This document shows, in pieces, positions 43,895 to 51,480 of a DNA stretch of 64,000 bases. Under the pieces are notes generated by a model. It saw nothing but the letters and a program-made list of their open reading frames with translations, was not told the DNA's origin and ran no database searches. The translations under genes were made by a program, and so were the position numbers. Every line of letters starts with the position of its first letter. Position 1 is the stretch's first letter. This DNA comes from Kitasatospora sp. NBC_00240. Its GTDB lineage: Bacteria > Actinomycetota > Actinomycetes > Streptomycetales > Streptomycetaceae. Location of the stretch: the NCBI RefSeq assembly GCF_026342405.1, contig NZ_JAPEMU010000001.1:3286001-3350000 (forward strand), given 5' to 3'.

Positions 43895-43970
43895 CCCGGC
43901 CTTTAGGCCGGGCGGGAATGCGATCCTTGGCCCGGAGCCGCGAAGCGGCGGAGTTCTCTGCGGCTCCGGG
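43895..43970. other. Left-end hairpins of the IS element
   Basis: Two stem-loops: a 7-bp stem with TTTA loop at 43895-43912, matching the loop of the right-end hairpin, and a CCCGGAGCCGC stem at 43931-43941/43960-43970 with an 18-base loop, just after the tnpA stop. These are candidate TnpA recognition structures; the second may also end tnpA transcription. Confidence 0.7.
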
Positions 43971-43977
43971 TTGACGG

Positions 43978-44406
43978 TCAGGTGGGCCGCTTCTGGTTCT
44001 CGATGTAGTCCTTGACGATGCTGAGCGGCGCGCCGCCGCATGAACCCGCGAAGTACGAGGGCGCCCAGAACACCGACCCCATCCCGATGCGGTTGATGCG
44101 TCCGGTGTATTCAGCCCGCAGGTAGCGGGAGCTGACGCCCTTGAGGCTGTTGACCAGCTTCGACAGGGCGACCTTTGGCGGGTAGTGCACGAGCAGGTGC
44201 ACATGATCGCCCTCGCCGTTGAACTCGCGCAGCTCCGCGCCGAAGCTCTCGCACACGTCCCGCATGATCTCCTCGCAGCGCGTCAGCATGGCGTCATCGA
44301 AGATCTCTCGGCGGTATTTGGTGACGAACACCAAGTGGGCGTGCAGGTTGTAGATGACGTGGTTTCCCCGGCGAATGTCGGGGTTTGGTTCCCAGCGTGG
44401 TGACAT
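43978..44406 (-). CDS. tnpA: IS200/IS605 HUH transposase (Y1)
   Basis: 142 residues, typical length. It cuts and rejoins single-stranded DNA at the element ends. HUH metal motif His68-Val-His70 in GDHVHLLV; catalytic Tyr134 in VKDYIENQ; start segment HVIYNLHAHLVFVTKYRRE is typical. All key residues are present, so it is probably active. ATG 44406. It is divergent from tnpB with a 51-bp gap. Confidence 0.95.
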   Translation of the reverse strand: MSPRWEPNPDIRRGNHVIYNLHAHLVFVTKYRREIFDDAMLTRCEEIMRDVCESFGAELREFNGEGDHVHLLVHYPPKVALSKLVNSLKGVSSRYLRAEYTGRINRIGMGSVFWAPSYFAGSCGGAPLSIVKDYIENQKRPT

Positions 44407-44457
44407 GGGCCAATTATAGTATGCTCTTCGAGCTGACCAAGGAAGGGGGTGGGCCGG

Positions 44458-45672
44458 ATGATCCGTGCATACAAGTTCCTCATGCGGCCCACCGTGGGCC
44501 AGACACAGGCGCTGTCCGAGATGCTGCGGGATCACTGCTCGCTCTACAACGGTGCGTTGCAGGAACGCCGGGACGCCTACCGGCACGTGTCGAGGACGAG
44601 CATCAAGTACGGGATGCAGTCCGCGCAGCTCAAGGAGATCCGGGCGTTCGACCGTGAGCGCCAGGGCCGCTGGTCGTTCAGCTCGCAGCAGGCCACGCTT
44701 CGTCGTCTCGACAAGGCGTTCGCGGCGTTCTTCCGGCGGGCCAAGTCCGGTGACACGCCCGGCTATCCGCGCTTCCGGGGCGTGAACTGGTTCGACACGG
44801 TGGAGTTTCCGAAGGACGGGGACGGCTGCCGCTGGGATTCCACGCCGCACGACCCGGTGACCCGCGTGCGCTTGCAAGGTGTCGGGCACGTCAAGGTGCA
44901 TCAGCACCGGGCCGTGGCCGGTAGGGTCAAGACAGTCAGCGTCAAGCGCGAGGGCCGGAAGTGGTTCGTCGTGCTGACCGCGGAGCAGGACCAGCCGGAG
45001 CCGCTTCCCGCGACCGGCTCCGCTGTCGGCATCGACCTCGGGATAGCGAACTTCCTCGCCGACTCGACCGGCGGGTTCGTCCCCAACCCCCGCCACGGTC
45101 GAACCGACGCGGCGAAGCTCGAAGCCGCACAGCAGGCCCTCGCCAAGTTCCCGCGCGTCCGCCGGGACAAGCGCACCAGCAACCACCAACGCGCTGTTGA
45201 GAAGGTCGCCAGGCTGCACGGAAAGGTCCGCCGCCAACGGCTCGACCACGCCCACAAGACCGCCGTCACCCTGGTCCGTGAGCACGACTTCATCGCGCAC
45301 GAGAACCTGACGATCCGCAACATGGTCAAGACCGTCGCGCCAAAGCCCGACCCCGAGAGGGCAGGGGCATTCCTGCCCAACGGCGCGGCGGCCAAGACCG
45401 GACTCAACCGCGGCATTGCCGATGCCGGATGGGGGGTGTTCCTGACGATCCTGCACGCCAAGGCTGAGAGCGCCGGACGAGAAGTGATCGCCGTGAACCC
45501 CCGCAACACCTCCCGGACGTGCCCCCCGTGCGGGCACGTCGCGGCGGAGAACCGGCCCAACCAGGAGACTTTCCACTGCGTCGCCTGCGGGCACAAGGCC
45601 CACGCCGACACAGTGGGAGCCATCAACGTTCTACGGGCCGGGCTGGTCCGTCGCGAAGCCCAACCGGCTTAA
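44458..45672 (+). CDS. tnpB: TnpB RNA-guided nuclease of IS200/IS605 element
   Basis: 404 residues. N-terminal helix-turn-helix/WED region starting MIRAYKFLMRPTVGQTQAL, then a RuvC-like nuclease with Asp193 (GIDLGIANF), Glu282 (AHENLTI) and Asp384 (HADTVGAINV), and zinc ribbon CPPCG...CVACG (Cys355, 358, 374, 377) between the last two. All catalytic residues are intact. TnpB proteins use an RNA from the right end of the element to cut DNA, favouring retention of the element. GGAAGG at 44441-44446 supports ATG 44458; a GTG three codons earlier is also possible. Confidence 0.94.
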   Translation: MIRAYKFLMRPTVGQTQALSEMLRDHCSLYNGALQERRDAYRHVSRTSIKYGMQSAQLKEIRAFDRERQGRWSFSSQQATLRRLDKAFAAFFRRAKSGDTPGYPRFRGVNWFDTVEFPKDGDGCRWDSTPHDPVTRVRLQGVGHVKVHQHRAVAGRVKTVSVKREGRKWFVVLTAEQDQPEPLPATGSAVGIDLGIANFLADSTGGFVPNPRHGRTDAAKLEAAQQALAKFPRVRRDKRTSNHQRAVEKVARLHGKVRRQRLDHAHKTAVTLVREHDFIAHENLTIRNMVKTVAPKPDPERAGAFLPNGAAAKTGLNRGIADAGWGVFLTILHAKAESAGREVIAVNPRNTSRTCPPCGHVAAENRPNQETFHCVACGHKAHADTVGAINVLRAGLVRREAQPA

Positions 45673-45725
45673 CGAGAAGCCCCGGCGTTTACGCCGGGGA
45701 GGAGTCACGACGGCGATATCCGGTC
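45640..45725 (+). ncRNA. Candidate omega/reRNA region at the IS right end
   Basis: By analogy with other TnpB systems the guide RNA spans the tnpB 3' end and the right-end hairpin (45680-45699) and continues into flanking DNA, which supplies the guide (from about 45710, CGACGGCGATATCCGG). Boundaries and function are inferred; only the hairpin and position are seen. Confidence 0.45.
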
Positions 45726-45954
45726 AGACCCGGCACGCGCCGGTGACGGACAGGCGCCGAGCGCCTACGCTCCGGACTATGCCACGGACAAATTACGGAG
45801 CCTCAGGCCTGCCGAACGGGCCGGCGGCACCGGCACCGAGGACGGCCTCGCCCACACCGGCGACACCTTCGTGAACTGCCTCATGTGACCGACTCCCGTC
45901 CGCTCCCTGCTCTCCCAGGGAGCGGACGGGACCCGCCGGCCGCCGCAGGCCCCC

Positions 45955-46329
45955 TCACCCGTGACTGCTGTCGATCACGCAGAAACGGTTGCCCTCCGGG
46001 TCGGCGAGGACGATGAAGTCGGGGTCCTCCGGGTAGCTGTCCCAGTCGACCCGTACCGCGCCGAGCGCGACCAGCCGTTCGACCTCGGTGGCCTGCTCCG
46101 CCGCGTCGTCCGCGTACAGGTCGAGGTGGACCCGTGGGTGCTCCTGGACGGGCGTCACGCTCCGGCCGAGCGCCACCGGCGTGCCCGCCACCCCCGCCGC
46201 CGGGACCAGGACCACCCAGTCGTCCGCGGGCTCGCCGGCGCGCGGGACGTAGCCGAGGGCCCGCCCCCAGAACTCCGCCGCCCGCCGTACGTCCTGGGCG
46301 CCCAGGACCACCGTTCCGATTCTCAGCAT
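45955..46329 (-). CDS. VOC/glyoxalase-like superfamily protein
   Basis: 124 residues: beta-alpha-beta repeats with GTVVLGAQDVRRAAEFWGRALGY at the start, HLDLYADD in the middle and VLADPEGNRFCVID at the end, as in the glyoxalase/bleomycin-resistance fold (VOC). Potential metal ligands are His near VHLDLYA and Glu of DPEGN. Substrate unknown. ATG 46329. Short spacing to nothing on its strand; monocistronic. Confidence 0.88.
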   Translation of the reverse strand: MLRIGTVVLGAQDVRRAAEFWGRALGYVPRAGEPADDWVVLVPAAGVAGTPVALGRSVTPVQEHPRVHLDLYADDAAEQATEVERLVALGAVRVDWDSYPEDPDFIVLADPEGNRFCVIDSSHG

Positions 46330-46535
46330 GCCCCGATTGTGCCGCTCTCCCGATCATCCGTCAGGTCGGTTCCCGGGCAACGGCTTCCGTGCGCCGGCTC
46401 CTGGCCGGGGTGTCCGCCGGGCCGTTGTCGGTGGCGGCCCGTAGGTTGCTGGACGGACGGGAACACCGCACCACCCCGCCGACGAAGATCCTCCATGATC
46501 ACGACCAGCAGCGCCGACAGTCAGGACGAACCGAG

Positions 46536-46748
46536 ATGACCGAGCCGGTCAAGGGCCCCGCCAGCTACTTCCCCTCGATCGAGAAGAAGTACGGCCGCCC
46601 GATCGCCGAGTGGAAGGACGCGATCCGCTCCTCCCCGCCGACCAAGCACATGGAGCTGGTCACCTGGCTCAAGACCGAGCACGGGATGGGCCACGGCCAC
46701 GCCAACGCCCTCGTCGCGCACACCCTCGCGGAGGACAGCGGCAAGTAG
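46536..46748 (+). CDS. DUF4287 domain protein
   Basis: 70 residues: YFPSIEKKYGRPIAEWKDAIRSS, then MELVTWLKTEHGMGHGHANALVAHTL, matching the DUF4287 domain (helical, unknown function, found in actinobacteria and elsewhere, sometimes fused to DUF5655). It begins at ATG 46536 with weak GAACCGAG upstream; the upstream frame is not coding. No neighbours in an operon. Confidence 0.85.
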   Translation: MTEPVKGPASYFPSIEKKYGRPIAEWKDAIRSSPPTKHMELVTWLKTEHGMGHGHANALVAHTLAEDSGK

Positions 46749-46863
46749 CGGCGGGGCGGGCCGGGGGCTCCGGGCGGCCTCTGTTGGGGCGGCGTTGGTG
46801 GGCTGTTGGTGGGGCGCGGCAGAGTGCTGCTTGTCGATCACCTTCGAGCAAGGAGAGCCCCTC

Positions 46864-47241
46864 GTGGCCCGCAAGACCCTCAAGCTGCGCAGTGTGTTCC
46901 TCGTGACGGCGGTCGCCCTGGCCAGTGTCGGCGCGTTGGGTGGAAGTGCTCAGGCCGAGCCCGGGCAGTCGTACATCGGGCCGGGGCAGCCCAACGAGTA
47001 CGAGGGCGTCATCTGCACCCAGATCCTCTCCAACATGCTGCACTGGCAGACCGGTTACCACGTCGTCGCCGAGGATGGCCACTTCGGCCAGGACACCTAC
47101 GGGGCGATCAAGGCCATTCAGAAGTGGGCGAGCCTGCGGCAGGACGGCATCGTCGGCCCGCAGACCGGAACCGTGATGCTGCAGGCCACCAAGGACGGCG
47201 ACGGCAACAGCTGCTACTGGCACCTGCCCTCGTACAAGTGA
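46864..47241 (+). CDS. Secreted peptidoglycan-binding-like protein
   Basis: 125 residues. Signal peptide: basic RKTLKLR, hydrophobic SVFLVTAVALASVGALGG, cleavage near AQA. The mature protein has a pattern like PG_binding_1 (YGAIKAIQKWASLRQDGIVGPQTGTVM), including the conserved DG(I)VGPxT turn, and two cysteines (ICTQ, SCYW) likely disulfide-bonded. AAGGAG eight bases before GTG 46864 fixes the start. Probably binds the cell wall; no catalytic domain is present. Confidence 0.85.
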   Translation: MARKTLKLRSVFLVTAVALASVGALGGSAQAEPGQSYIGPGQPNEYEGVICTQILSNMLHWQTGYHVVAEDGHFGQDTYGAIKAIQKWASLRQDGIVGPQTGTVMLQATKDGDGNSCYWHLPSYK

Positions 47242-47517
47242 CCTCCGGATCGGCGGAACCGCTGCTCGTCCCGCCGATCCGGCTCCCTGAGGGGTGGAGC
47301 ATCTCCGAGCCGCTCCGGCAGATGCCCCCGCTCGCCCCTGAGGCCGCCGTTCCCCCCGCTGCTGGTGGGGAAGGCGGCCTCGGGTGCTGCCGGGCGAGGC
47401 TCTGCCGGTTCGGCCGATCCGAACCGGCTTGAGCACGGCGGAATGTAAGGTGACATCAGGTGTGCCGGGAAGTCTGGTCGGCGAGTGAGTCAGCCGCGCC
47501 TGCCCGAGGAGACCCCC

Positions 47518-48084
47518 GTGGACATCGTCCCCGCCCCCACCGACCACCCCTCCCGCGGGGGTAACACGCCCGCCCCCGACCGGCTCGGCCCGCTGGTGCG
47601 GGTCGAGGGCCGGTGGTTCATCGGCGACCACGAGCGCAAGGCCCACATCGCGCTGCTCCCTCGAGGGTTCGAGCACCGAGTCGCGGGCCGCGAGCCCCAC
47701 CTCGTGACCTGGGACCGCCTCATGGACCTCACGGTTGCCGTCACCAGCAACCGATTCCTCAGCACACCGGTCGGCGGTCTGCTCACGAAGTACGACGGCA
47801 TCACCATCCACGGCTCCACCCTGCGCGCCACCGTCCGACACCCGTACGACGTCTGGGTGCCCCGGTTCATCCACCACCGCTGGTGGTACCCCGTGAACGA
47901 GATCCTCGCGCTGGACGCGCTGCTGAGCACCGCCGTCGAACTCGGCCGCGCCGAGCGCCTCGGCGACGACGCCTGGCTGCGCACCGCCGTCGCCCTGGTG
48001 ACGTCCGACCGCCACGTCCGGAGGGGGTGGCGCGGCTACGAACTCAGCGAGGCCCTGAAGGACCTCATCACGCGCGAGGGCTGA
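47518..48084 (+). CDS. Hypothetical protein, 188 residues
   Basis: Unrecognised soluble protein. Features are GRWFIGDHERKAHIALLP, VTWDRLMDLTVAVT, the aromatic FIHHRWWYPVNEIL segment and a helical C-terminus (YELSEALKDLI). No signal or membrane helix. GAGGAG at 47506-47511 supports GTG 47518; an in-frame GTG at 47485 would add 11 residues but has a poor site. It precedes the DUF397 pair convergently. Confidence 0.65.
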   Translation: MDIVPAPTDHPSRGGNTPAPDRLGPLVRVEGRWFIGDHERKAHIALLPRGFEHRVAGREPHLVTWDRLMDLTVAVTSNRFLSTPVGGLLTKYDGITIHGSTLRATVRHPYDVWVPRFIHHRWWYPVNEILALDALLSTAVELGRAERLGDDAWLRTAVALVTSDRHVRRGWRGYELSEALKDLITREG

Positions 48085-48178
48085 GGCCCGGGCCCCCAGG
48101 GCTCGAGTCGTTCGGGCGCGCGGCGCCTGGCGTCCCGGTCCGGCACCGCCGGGCCGCCAGGCTTCACCCCCGGTGCGC

Positions 48179-48394
48179 TCAGCGGTCGGTGTGGAAGTCG
48201 CCGGCGCGGACGCCCTCGACGAAGGACTGCCAGCCGGCCGCCGGAAACACCAGCGCCGGACCGGACGGGTCCTTGGAGTCACGAACGGGGACGAGGCCCG
48301 GGAATCCGGGGGCCACCTCGACGCAGTCGCCGCCGTCGTCCCCGCTGTAGCTGCTCTTGTACCAGGTCGCTGCGTCGAGATCGGGAATCGTCAT
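48179..48394 (-). CDS. DUF397 protein, copy A
   Basis: 71 residues with the DUF397 hallmarks WYKSSYSGDDGGDCVEVA, VPVRDSKDPSGPALVF and WQSFVEGVRAGDF. Small DUF397 proteins accompany XRE/DUF5753 regulators in streptomycetes and are thought to act with them, as in BldB-like/WhiJ-like systems. It differs from copy B in only five or so residues, so it arose by recent tandem duplication. GAGAGGTG lies before ATG 48394. Confidence 0.93.
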   Translation of the reverse strand: MTIPDLDAATWYKSSYSGDDGGDCVEVAPGFPGLVPVRDSKDPSGPALVFPAAGWQSFVEGVRAGDFHTDR

Positions 48395-48456
48395 GGGCGT
48401 TCACCTCTCCGGGTCACGGGAGCGCCAACTCCCTGCGGGGGAATCCACGCCGTCGG

Positions 48457-48672
48457 TCAGCGGTGAGTGCGGAAGTCGCCGGCGCGGACGCCCTCGACGA
48501 AGGACTGCCAGGCGGCCGCCGGGAAGACCAGCGCCGGACCGGACGGGTCCTTGGAGTCACGAACGGGGACGAGGCCCGGGAATCCGGGGGCCACCTCGAT
48601 GCAGTCGCCGCCGTTGTCTCCGCTGTAGCTGCTCTTGTACCAGGTCGCTGCGTCGAGATCGGGAATCGTCAT
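48457..48672 (-). CDS. DUF397 protein, copy B
   Basis: 71 residues, nearly identical to copy A (changes at DD/DN, CV/CI, GW/AW and the last residues HTDR/RTHR). Its ribosome site GGAGGGG lies within the 3' part of the upstream regulator gene, and the regulator frame runs 116 bp into this gene. It forms the usual XRE-DUF397 pair with that regulator. ATG 48672. Confidence 0.92.
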   Translation of the reverse strand: MTIPDLDAATWYKSSYSGDNGGDCIEVAPGFPGLVPVRDSKDPSGPALVFPAAAWQSFVEGVRAGDFRTHR

Positions 48673-49531
48673 GGGCGTTGTACCCCTCCATCGCACTGGT
48701 GATCACGGCAGCGGACTCCACGGCTGAGAGAGAGTCAGCTCGTAGCACATCATAGGTCCGCGTGTGTCGGTCGATCACTGCTGGATCATCGCTGAAGTGG
48801 CCTCGGTCAAGGCTCTCCGAGTACACCCACTCATGGCGGTCAGGCAGCATGACCAGCGACATGGAGGTGTTGAGTGGCTTCAGGCCGCCCACATCGAAGG
48901 GGGCAACCTGAAGCACGATGTTCGGACGGCGGCCAACCTCCAGCAGATGCTCCATCTGCCCACTCATCACTGCAGGTCCACCGACCGAGCGCCGGATAAC
49001 GCTCTCATCCAGGACCACCACCAGTAGTGGCCCGTCCGGCGCCATGAACCGATGCTGCCGACTGAGGCGGGCAGCGACCCGCTCCTCGATCAGATCGGGA
49101 TCACCTACACCCGCACCCCTCGCGAAGAGGGCTCGCGCGTAGTCCTCAGTCTGCAGCAGGCCTGGCACATGCTGGATCTGGAACTTGCGCAGGGCGACCG
49201 CCTCCGCCTCCATCTGCGCGAAGCGCTGGAACCAGTCCGGATGTTCGACCTCGGCGTACCAGTCGACCCGCTTCCAGATCCGGATCAGGACGCCGCCCAT
49301 CAGCAGCACCTCGTCGCACTGCTTGATGAACTTCTCCTGCGGGATCCGGCCGCCGTTCTCGATCCGGGTGATGAGCGTCCGGTCGCAGTGCAGGAGTTTG
49401 GCCAGTCCGGCCTGGGAGTAGCCGGCCGCCTCGCGGGCGTGGCGGAACTCGCCGCCGAACAACACGGCCGAACTGATGGTCGAACCCGTGTCGGGCCTGG
49501 GACGTGGCACAGCCAACCCCCGTAGTGACAT
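48557..49531 (-). CDS. XRE regulator with DUF5753 domain (WhiJ-like)
   Basis: 324 residues. Helix-turn-helix at about 25-60 (EFRHAREAAGYSQAGLAKLLHCDRTLITRIENG), then a DUF5753 domain (FQIQHVPGLLQTEDYARALF, RQHRFMAPDGPLLVVVLDE, MSGQMEHLLEVG, NIVLQVAPFDVGG). Such regulators pair with DUF397 proteins and affect development. Oddity: after the expected domain end (SAVESAAVITSAMEGY) the frame continues about 40 residues as Arg-rich sequence (RSRRSDLVQEQLQRRQRRR) antiphase inside the DUF397 gene, suggesting loss of an original stop. ATG 49531; divergent from the ATP-binding gene. Confidence 0.87.
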   Translation of the reverse strand: MSLRGLAVPRPRPDTGSTISSAVLFGGEFRHAREAAGYSQAGLAKLLHCDRTLITRIENGGRIPQEKFIKQCDEVLLMGGVLIRIWKRVDWYAEVEHPDWFQRFAQMEAEAVALRKFQIQHVPGLLQTEDYARALFARGAGVGDPDLIEERVAARLSRQHRFMAPDGPLLVVVLDESVIRRSVGGPAVMSGQMEHLLEVGRRPNIVLQVAPFDVGGLKPLNTSMSLVMLPDRHEWVYSESLDRGHFSDDPAVIDRHTRTYDVLRADSLSAVESAAVITSAMEGYNAHDDSRSRRSDLVQEQLQRRQRRRLHRGGPRIPGPRPRS

Positions 49532-49695
49532 TGGACCTTGGCACCCTTGATCGCTCGTCACGCTACCTCCGCAGGCCGATGCTTGTTAGCGGAACGGAAT
49601 TGTTCCCTCGCTCTGCGTGAGCGTGCGCGCCCGGCGACGGTCGCGTGCGCCGTGTGGGGCGCGTTTCGGCAGCTCGTACACCGGAGGTGGGCCCC

Positions 49696-50202
49696 ATGGC
49701 CGAGACACTCGACAGACCGGCGACCGTGGAGGGCGAGTACGCCTGCTGGCTGCCGCGTCACCGGCGTTCGCCGGGGGTGGCGCGGTTGCTGCTGCGGACC
49801 TTCCTGGGCGGGTTCGCGGACGGTGAGCGGTTCGCGGAGGTGGGTGAGTTGCTGCTCAGCGAACTGGTGGCGAACGCGGTGGAGCACGCCCGGGTGCCGG
49901 CCGGGCGGCTGGTGAAGGTGCGGTTCGCGTTGGAGGCGGACCGGCTGCGGGTGGAGGTGCACGACGCGAGCCCGCAGCGGCCGGTCCCGGGGCCCGTGCC
50001 TGCTCAGCCGGACGCGGAGGCGGGCCGGGGGCTGCTGCTGGTCCGAGAGCTGTCGGACGCCTGGGGGTGCTGTCCGCGAGCGGGCGGGATCGGGAAGTGC
50101 GTCTGGTTCGAGTACGCCCCCGCCGGGGAGTCCGGGGGCGGGGCCGGCGACGCGGGATCGGGGCCGGCAGTGGCGACGGCGGAAGGGCGGGGTACGCCAT
50201 GA
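49696..50202 (+). CDS. RsbW-like ATP-binding protein (HATPase_c)
   Basis: 168 residues. GHKL fold of anti-sigma/serine kinase type: VGELLLSELVANAVEHA (N-box), VEVHDASPQRP (G1) and GRGLLLVRELSDAWG (G2). Such proteins are encoded beside XRE/DUF397 pairs in streptomycetes. They may phosphorylate an anti-anti-sigma partner, though none is encoded here. GGAGGTGG before ATG 49696. The C-terminal tail is Gly/Ala-rich. Overlaps the next gene by four bases (ATGA). Confidence 0.88.
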   Translation: MAETLDRPATVEGEYACWLPRHRRSPGVARLLLRTFLGGFADGERFAEVGELLLSELVANAVEHARVPAGRLVKVRFALEADRLRVEVHDASPQRPVPGPVPAQPDAEAGRGLLLVRELSDAWGCCPRAGGIGKCVWFEYAPAGESGGGAGDAGSGPAVATAEGRGTP

Positions 50203-50621
50203 CACGGCAGGCCGGGCGGCGGTGGCCCCGGATCGCGGCGGAACTGGCCCGGGCCACCTCGGCGGACGATGCCGGTACGGGTACGGGTACGGGTATGGCT
50301 ATGGGTACGCCTACGGGTGCCGGAACGGCGGACCTGCTGGATGCCGTCGAGCTGATGCTCCCCGCCGGTGGGCCGCAGACCCTCCCCCAGGTGCTGGCGC
50401 CCGTCCGCGCCTACCTGCTGCGGGCGCTCGGCGCGGACCGGCCCTTCGAGGGGGCGTGCGTGTTCGCCGGGGAGATCGCGGCGGCCGGGCGGCGGCCCGT
50501 CCAGGTGCGGGTGGAGTTACTGGCGCTCGCCCCGGAGGACGGGCACCGGGTGCACGGGCCGTACCGCCGGCCGCCGCTCCGGGACGTCGGGGAGGTACGG
50601 ATCAGTCCTGCGGAGGCGTGA
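50199..50621 (+). CDS. Hypothetical protein with TTA codon
   Basis: 140 residues, coupled to the ATPase gene by ATGA overlap. A low-complexity stretch (GTGTGTGMAMGTPTGAGT) from a hexanucleotide repeat sits at about residues 26-43. The rest (LPQVLAPVRAYLLRALG, PVQVRVELLALAPEDGHR) is unrecognised. It carries an in-frame TTA leucine codon at 50517-50519, rare in streptomycetes and dependent on the bldA tRNA. Its 3' end overlaps the convergent phosphatase gene by 20 bp. Confidence 0.65.
   Translation: MTRQAGRRWPRIAAELARATSADDAGTGTGTGMAMGTPTGAGTADLLDAVELMLPAGGPQTLPQVLAPVRAYLLRALGADRPFEGACVFAGEIAAAGRRPVQVRVELLALAPEDGHRVHGPYRRPPLRDVGEVRISPAEA
50274..50320 (+). repeat. Hexanucleotide (GGGTAC-type) microsatellite in a coding sequence
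   Basis: Imperfect GTACGG/GTATGG/CTACGG units in tandem within the 140-residue gene, adding Gly-Thr/Gly-Met pairs. Unit length of six keeps the frame upon slippage. Confidence 0.85.
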
Positions 50622-51303
50622 CCGGGGCGGGCGTGACCGGCACCGGGGTGACCGGGCGGCCGGCGGGGCTGTCCGCCTGCTGGTCCGACCGGGTGGGGCC
50701 GCCCAGCGGGGAGCCCATCCAGGACAGGGCCTTCCAGCCGCCCTCGGGCGTACCGTCCAGCACCACCACGCCGGTGTTGTCGAGCGGGTGCCGGGCGGCG
50801 AAGGGGACGTCCACGTTCTCGGCCCGGGCGGCCGCCCACATCCGGATCGCGGCGCCGTGGCTGATCATGGCGACGGTACCGGCCCCGGAGTCGGCCGCCT
50901 CGGCCATCACCTCGTCGATCCGGGCGAGGGCCTCGACGCCGTTCTCGCCGCCGGGCATCCGCAGCGCCGTGTCCCCGGCCGACCAGGCGAAGGCCGTCCG
51001 CATGTAGGTTTCGCCGGCCTCCTGGTCCCCGCGCAGCTCCAGGTCGCCGGCCGAGAGCTCCCGCAGGCCGTCCCGGACCAGCGGCTCCAGCCCGCGGGCG
51101 GCGGCCAGCGGCGCGGCGGTCTGCTGGGTGCGGACCAGGGTGGAGACGTACAGCAGGTCGACGTCCTCCTCGGCCAGGGCGGCGGGCAGCGCGGCGGCCT
51201 GCTCCCGTCCGAGCGGGGTCAGCTCGGCGCCGGGCCTGGCGGTGTCCAGCAGTCTGCCGAGGTTGGAGAAGGTCTCGCCGTGGCGGATGAGCAGCAGGCG
51301 CAT
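50602..51303 (-). CDS. Histidine phosphatase family protein (phosphoglycerate-mutase-like)
   Basis: 233 residues. Catalytic RHGE (His8) at the N-terminus, the second basic region VSTLVRTQQTAAPLA, acid/base Glu near LRELSAGDLELRGD, and ISHGAAIRMW with the second catalytic His. The C-terminus is a Pro/Val/Thr-rich tail with PVTP repeats. Broad phosphomonoesterase group; substrate unknown. ATG 51303. Confidence 0.9.
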   Translation of the reverse strand: MRLLLIRHGETFSNLGRLLDTARPGAELTPLGREQAAALPAALAEEDVDLLYVSTLVRTQQTAAPLAAARGLEPLVRDGLRELSAGDLELRGDQEAGETYMRTAFAWSAGDTALRMPGGENGVEALARIDEVMAEAADSGAGTVAMISHGAAIRMWAAARAENVDVPFAARHPLDNTGVVVLDGTPEGGWKALSWMGSPLGGPTRSDQQADSPAGRPVTPVPVTPAPVTPPQD

Positions 51304-51480
51304 GGTGCGGGTCGGGCTCCGATCTCGGCCTCGTACGGACGGGCGGCCCGGGTGGCGGGGCGGCCGCCCGGAGCTTCCATCCTGCCAGGAACCCCCGCCC
51401 GGGGCCGTCGCCGGCGTACGTCCCGAAGACGGTCGTCCGGGTGGACGGAGGCAGGCGGGCAGGCTCGCCGGCGGACGGGC

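Larger units (their letters stand above)
43892..45709. mobile_element. IS200/IS605-family insertion sequence
   Basis: About 1.8 kb with divergent tnpA (minus) and tnpB (plus) as in IS605. Left side: hairpin CCCGGCC-TTTA-GGCCGGG (43895-43912) and an 11-bp stem hairpin (43931-43941 with 43960-43970). Right side: hairpin CCCCGGCG-TTTA-CGCCGGGG (45680-45699) followed by AGGAGTCAC. Elements of this family have subterminal hairpins instead of inverted repeats and make no target duplication. Both genes appear intact. Exact ends are approximate. Confidence 0.9.

Noticed and set aside
45780..45888. Possible C-terminal gene remnant right of the IS element (ending TFVNCLM)
   Set aside because: Contains a TTA and weak codon bias; too short to support as an interrupted gene.
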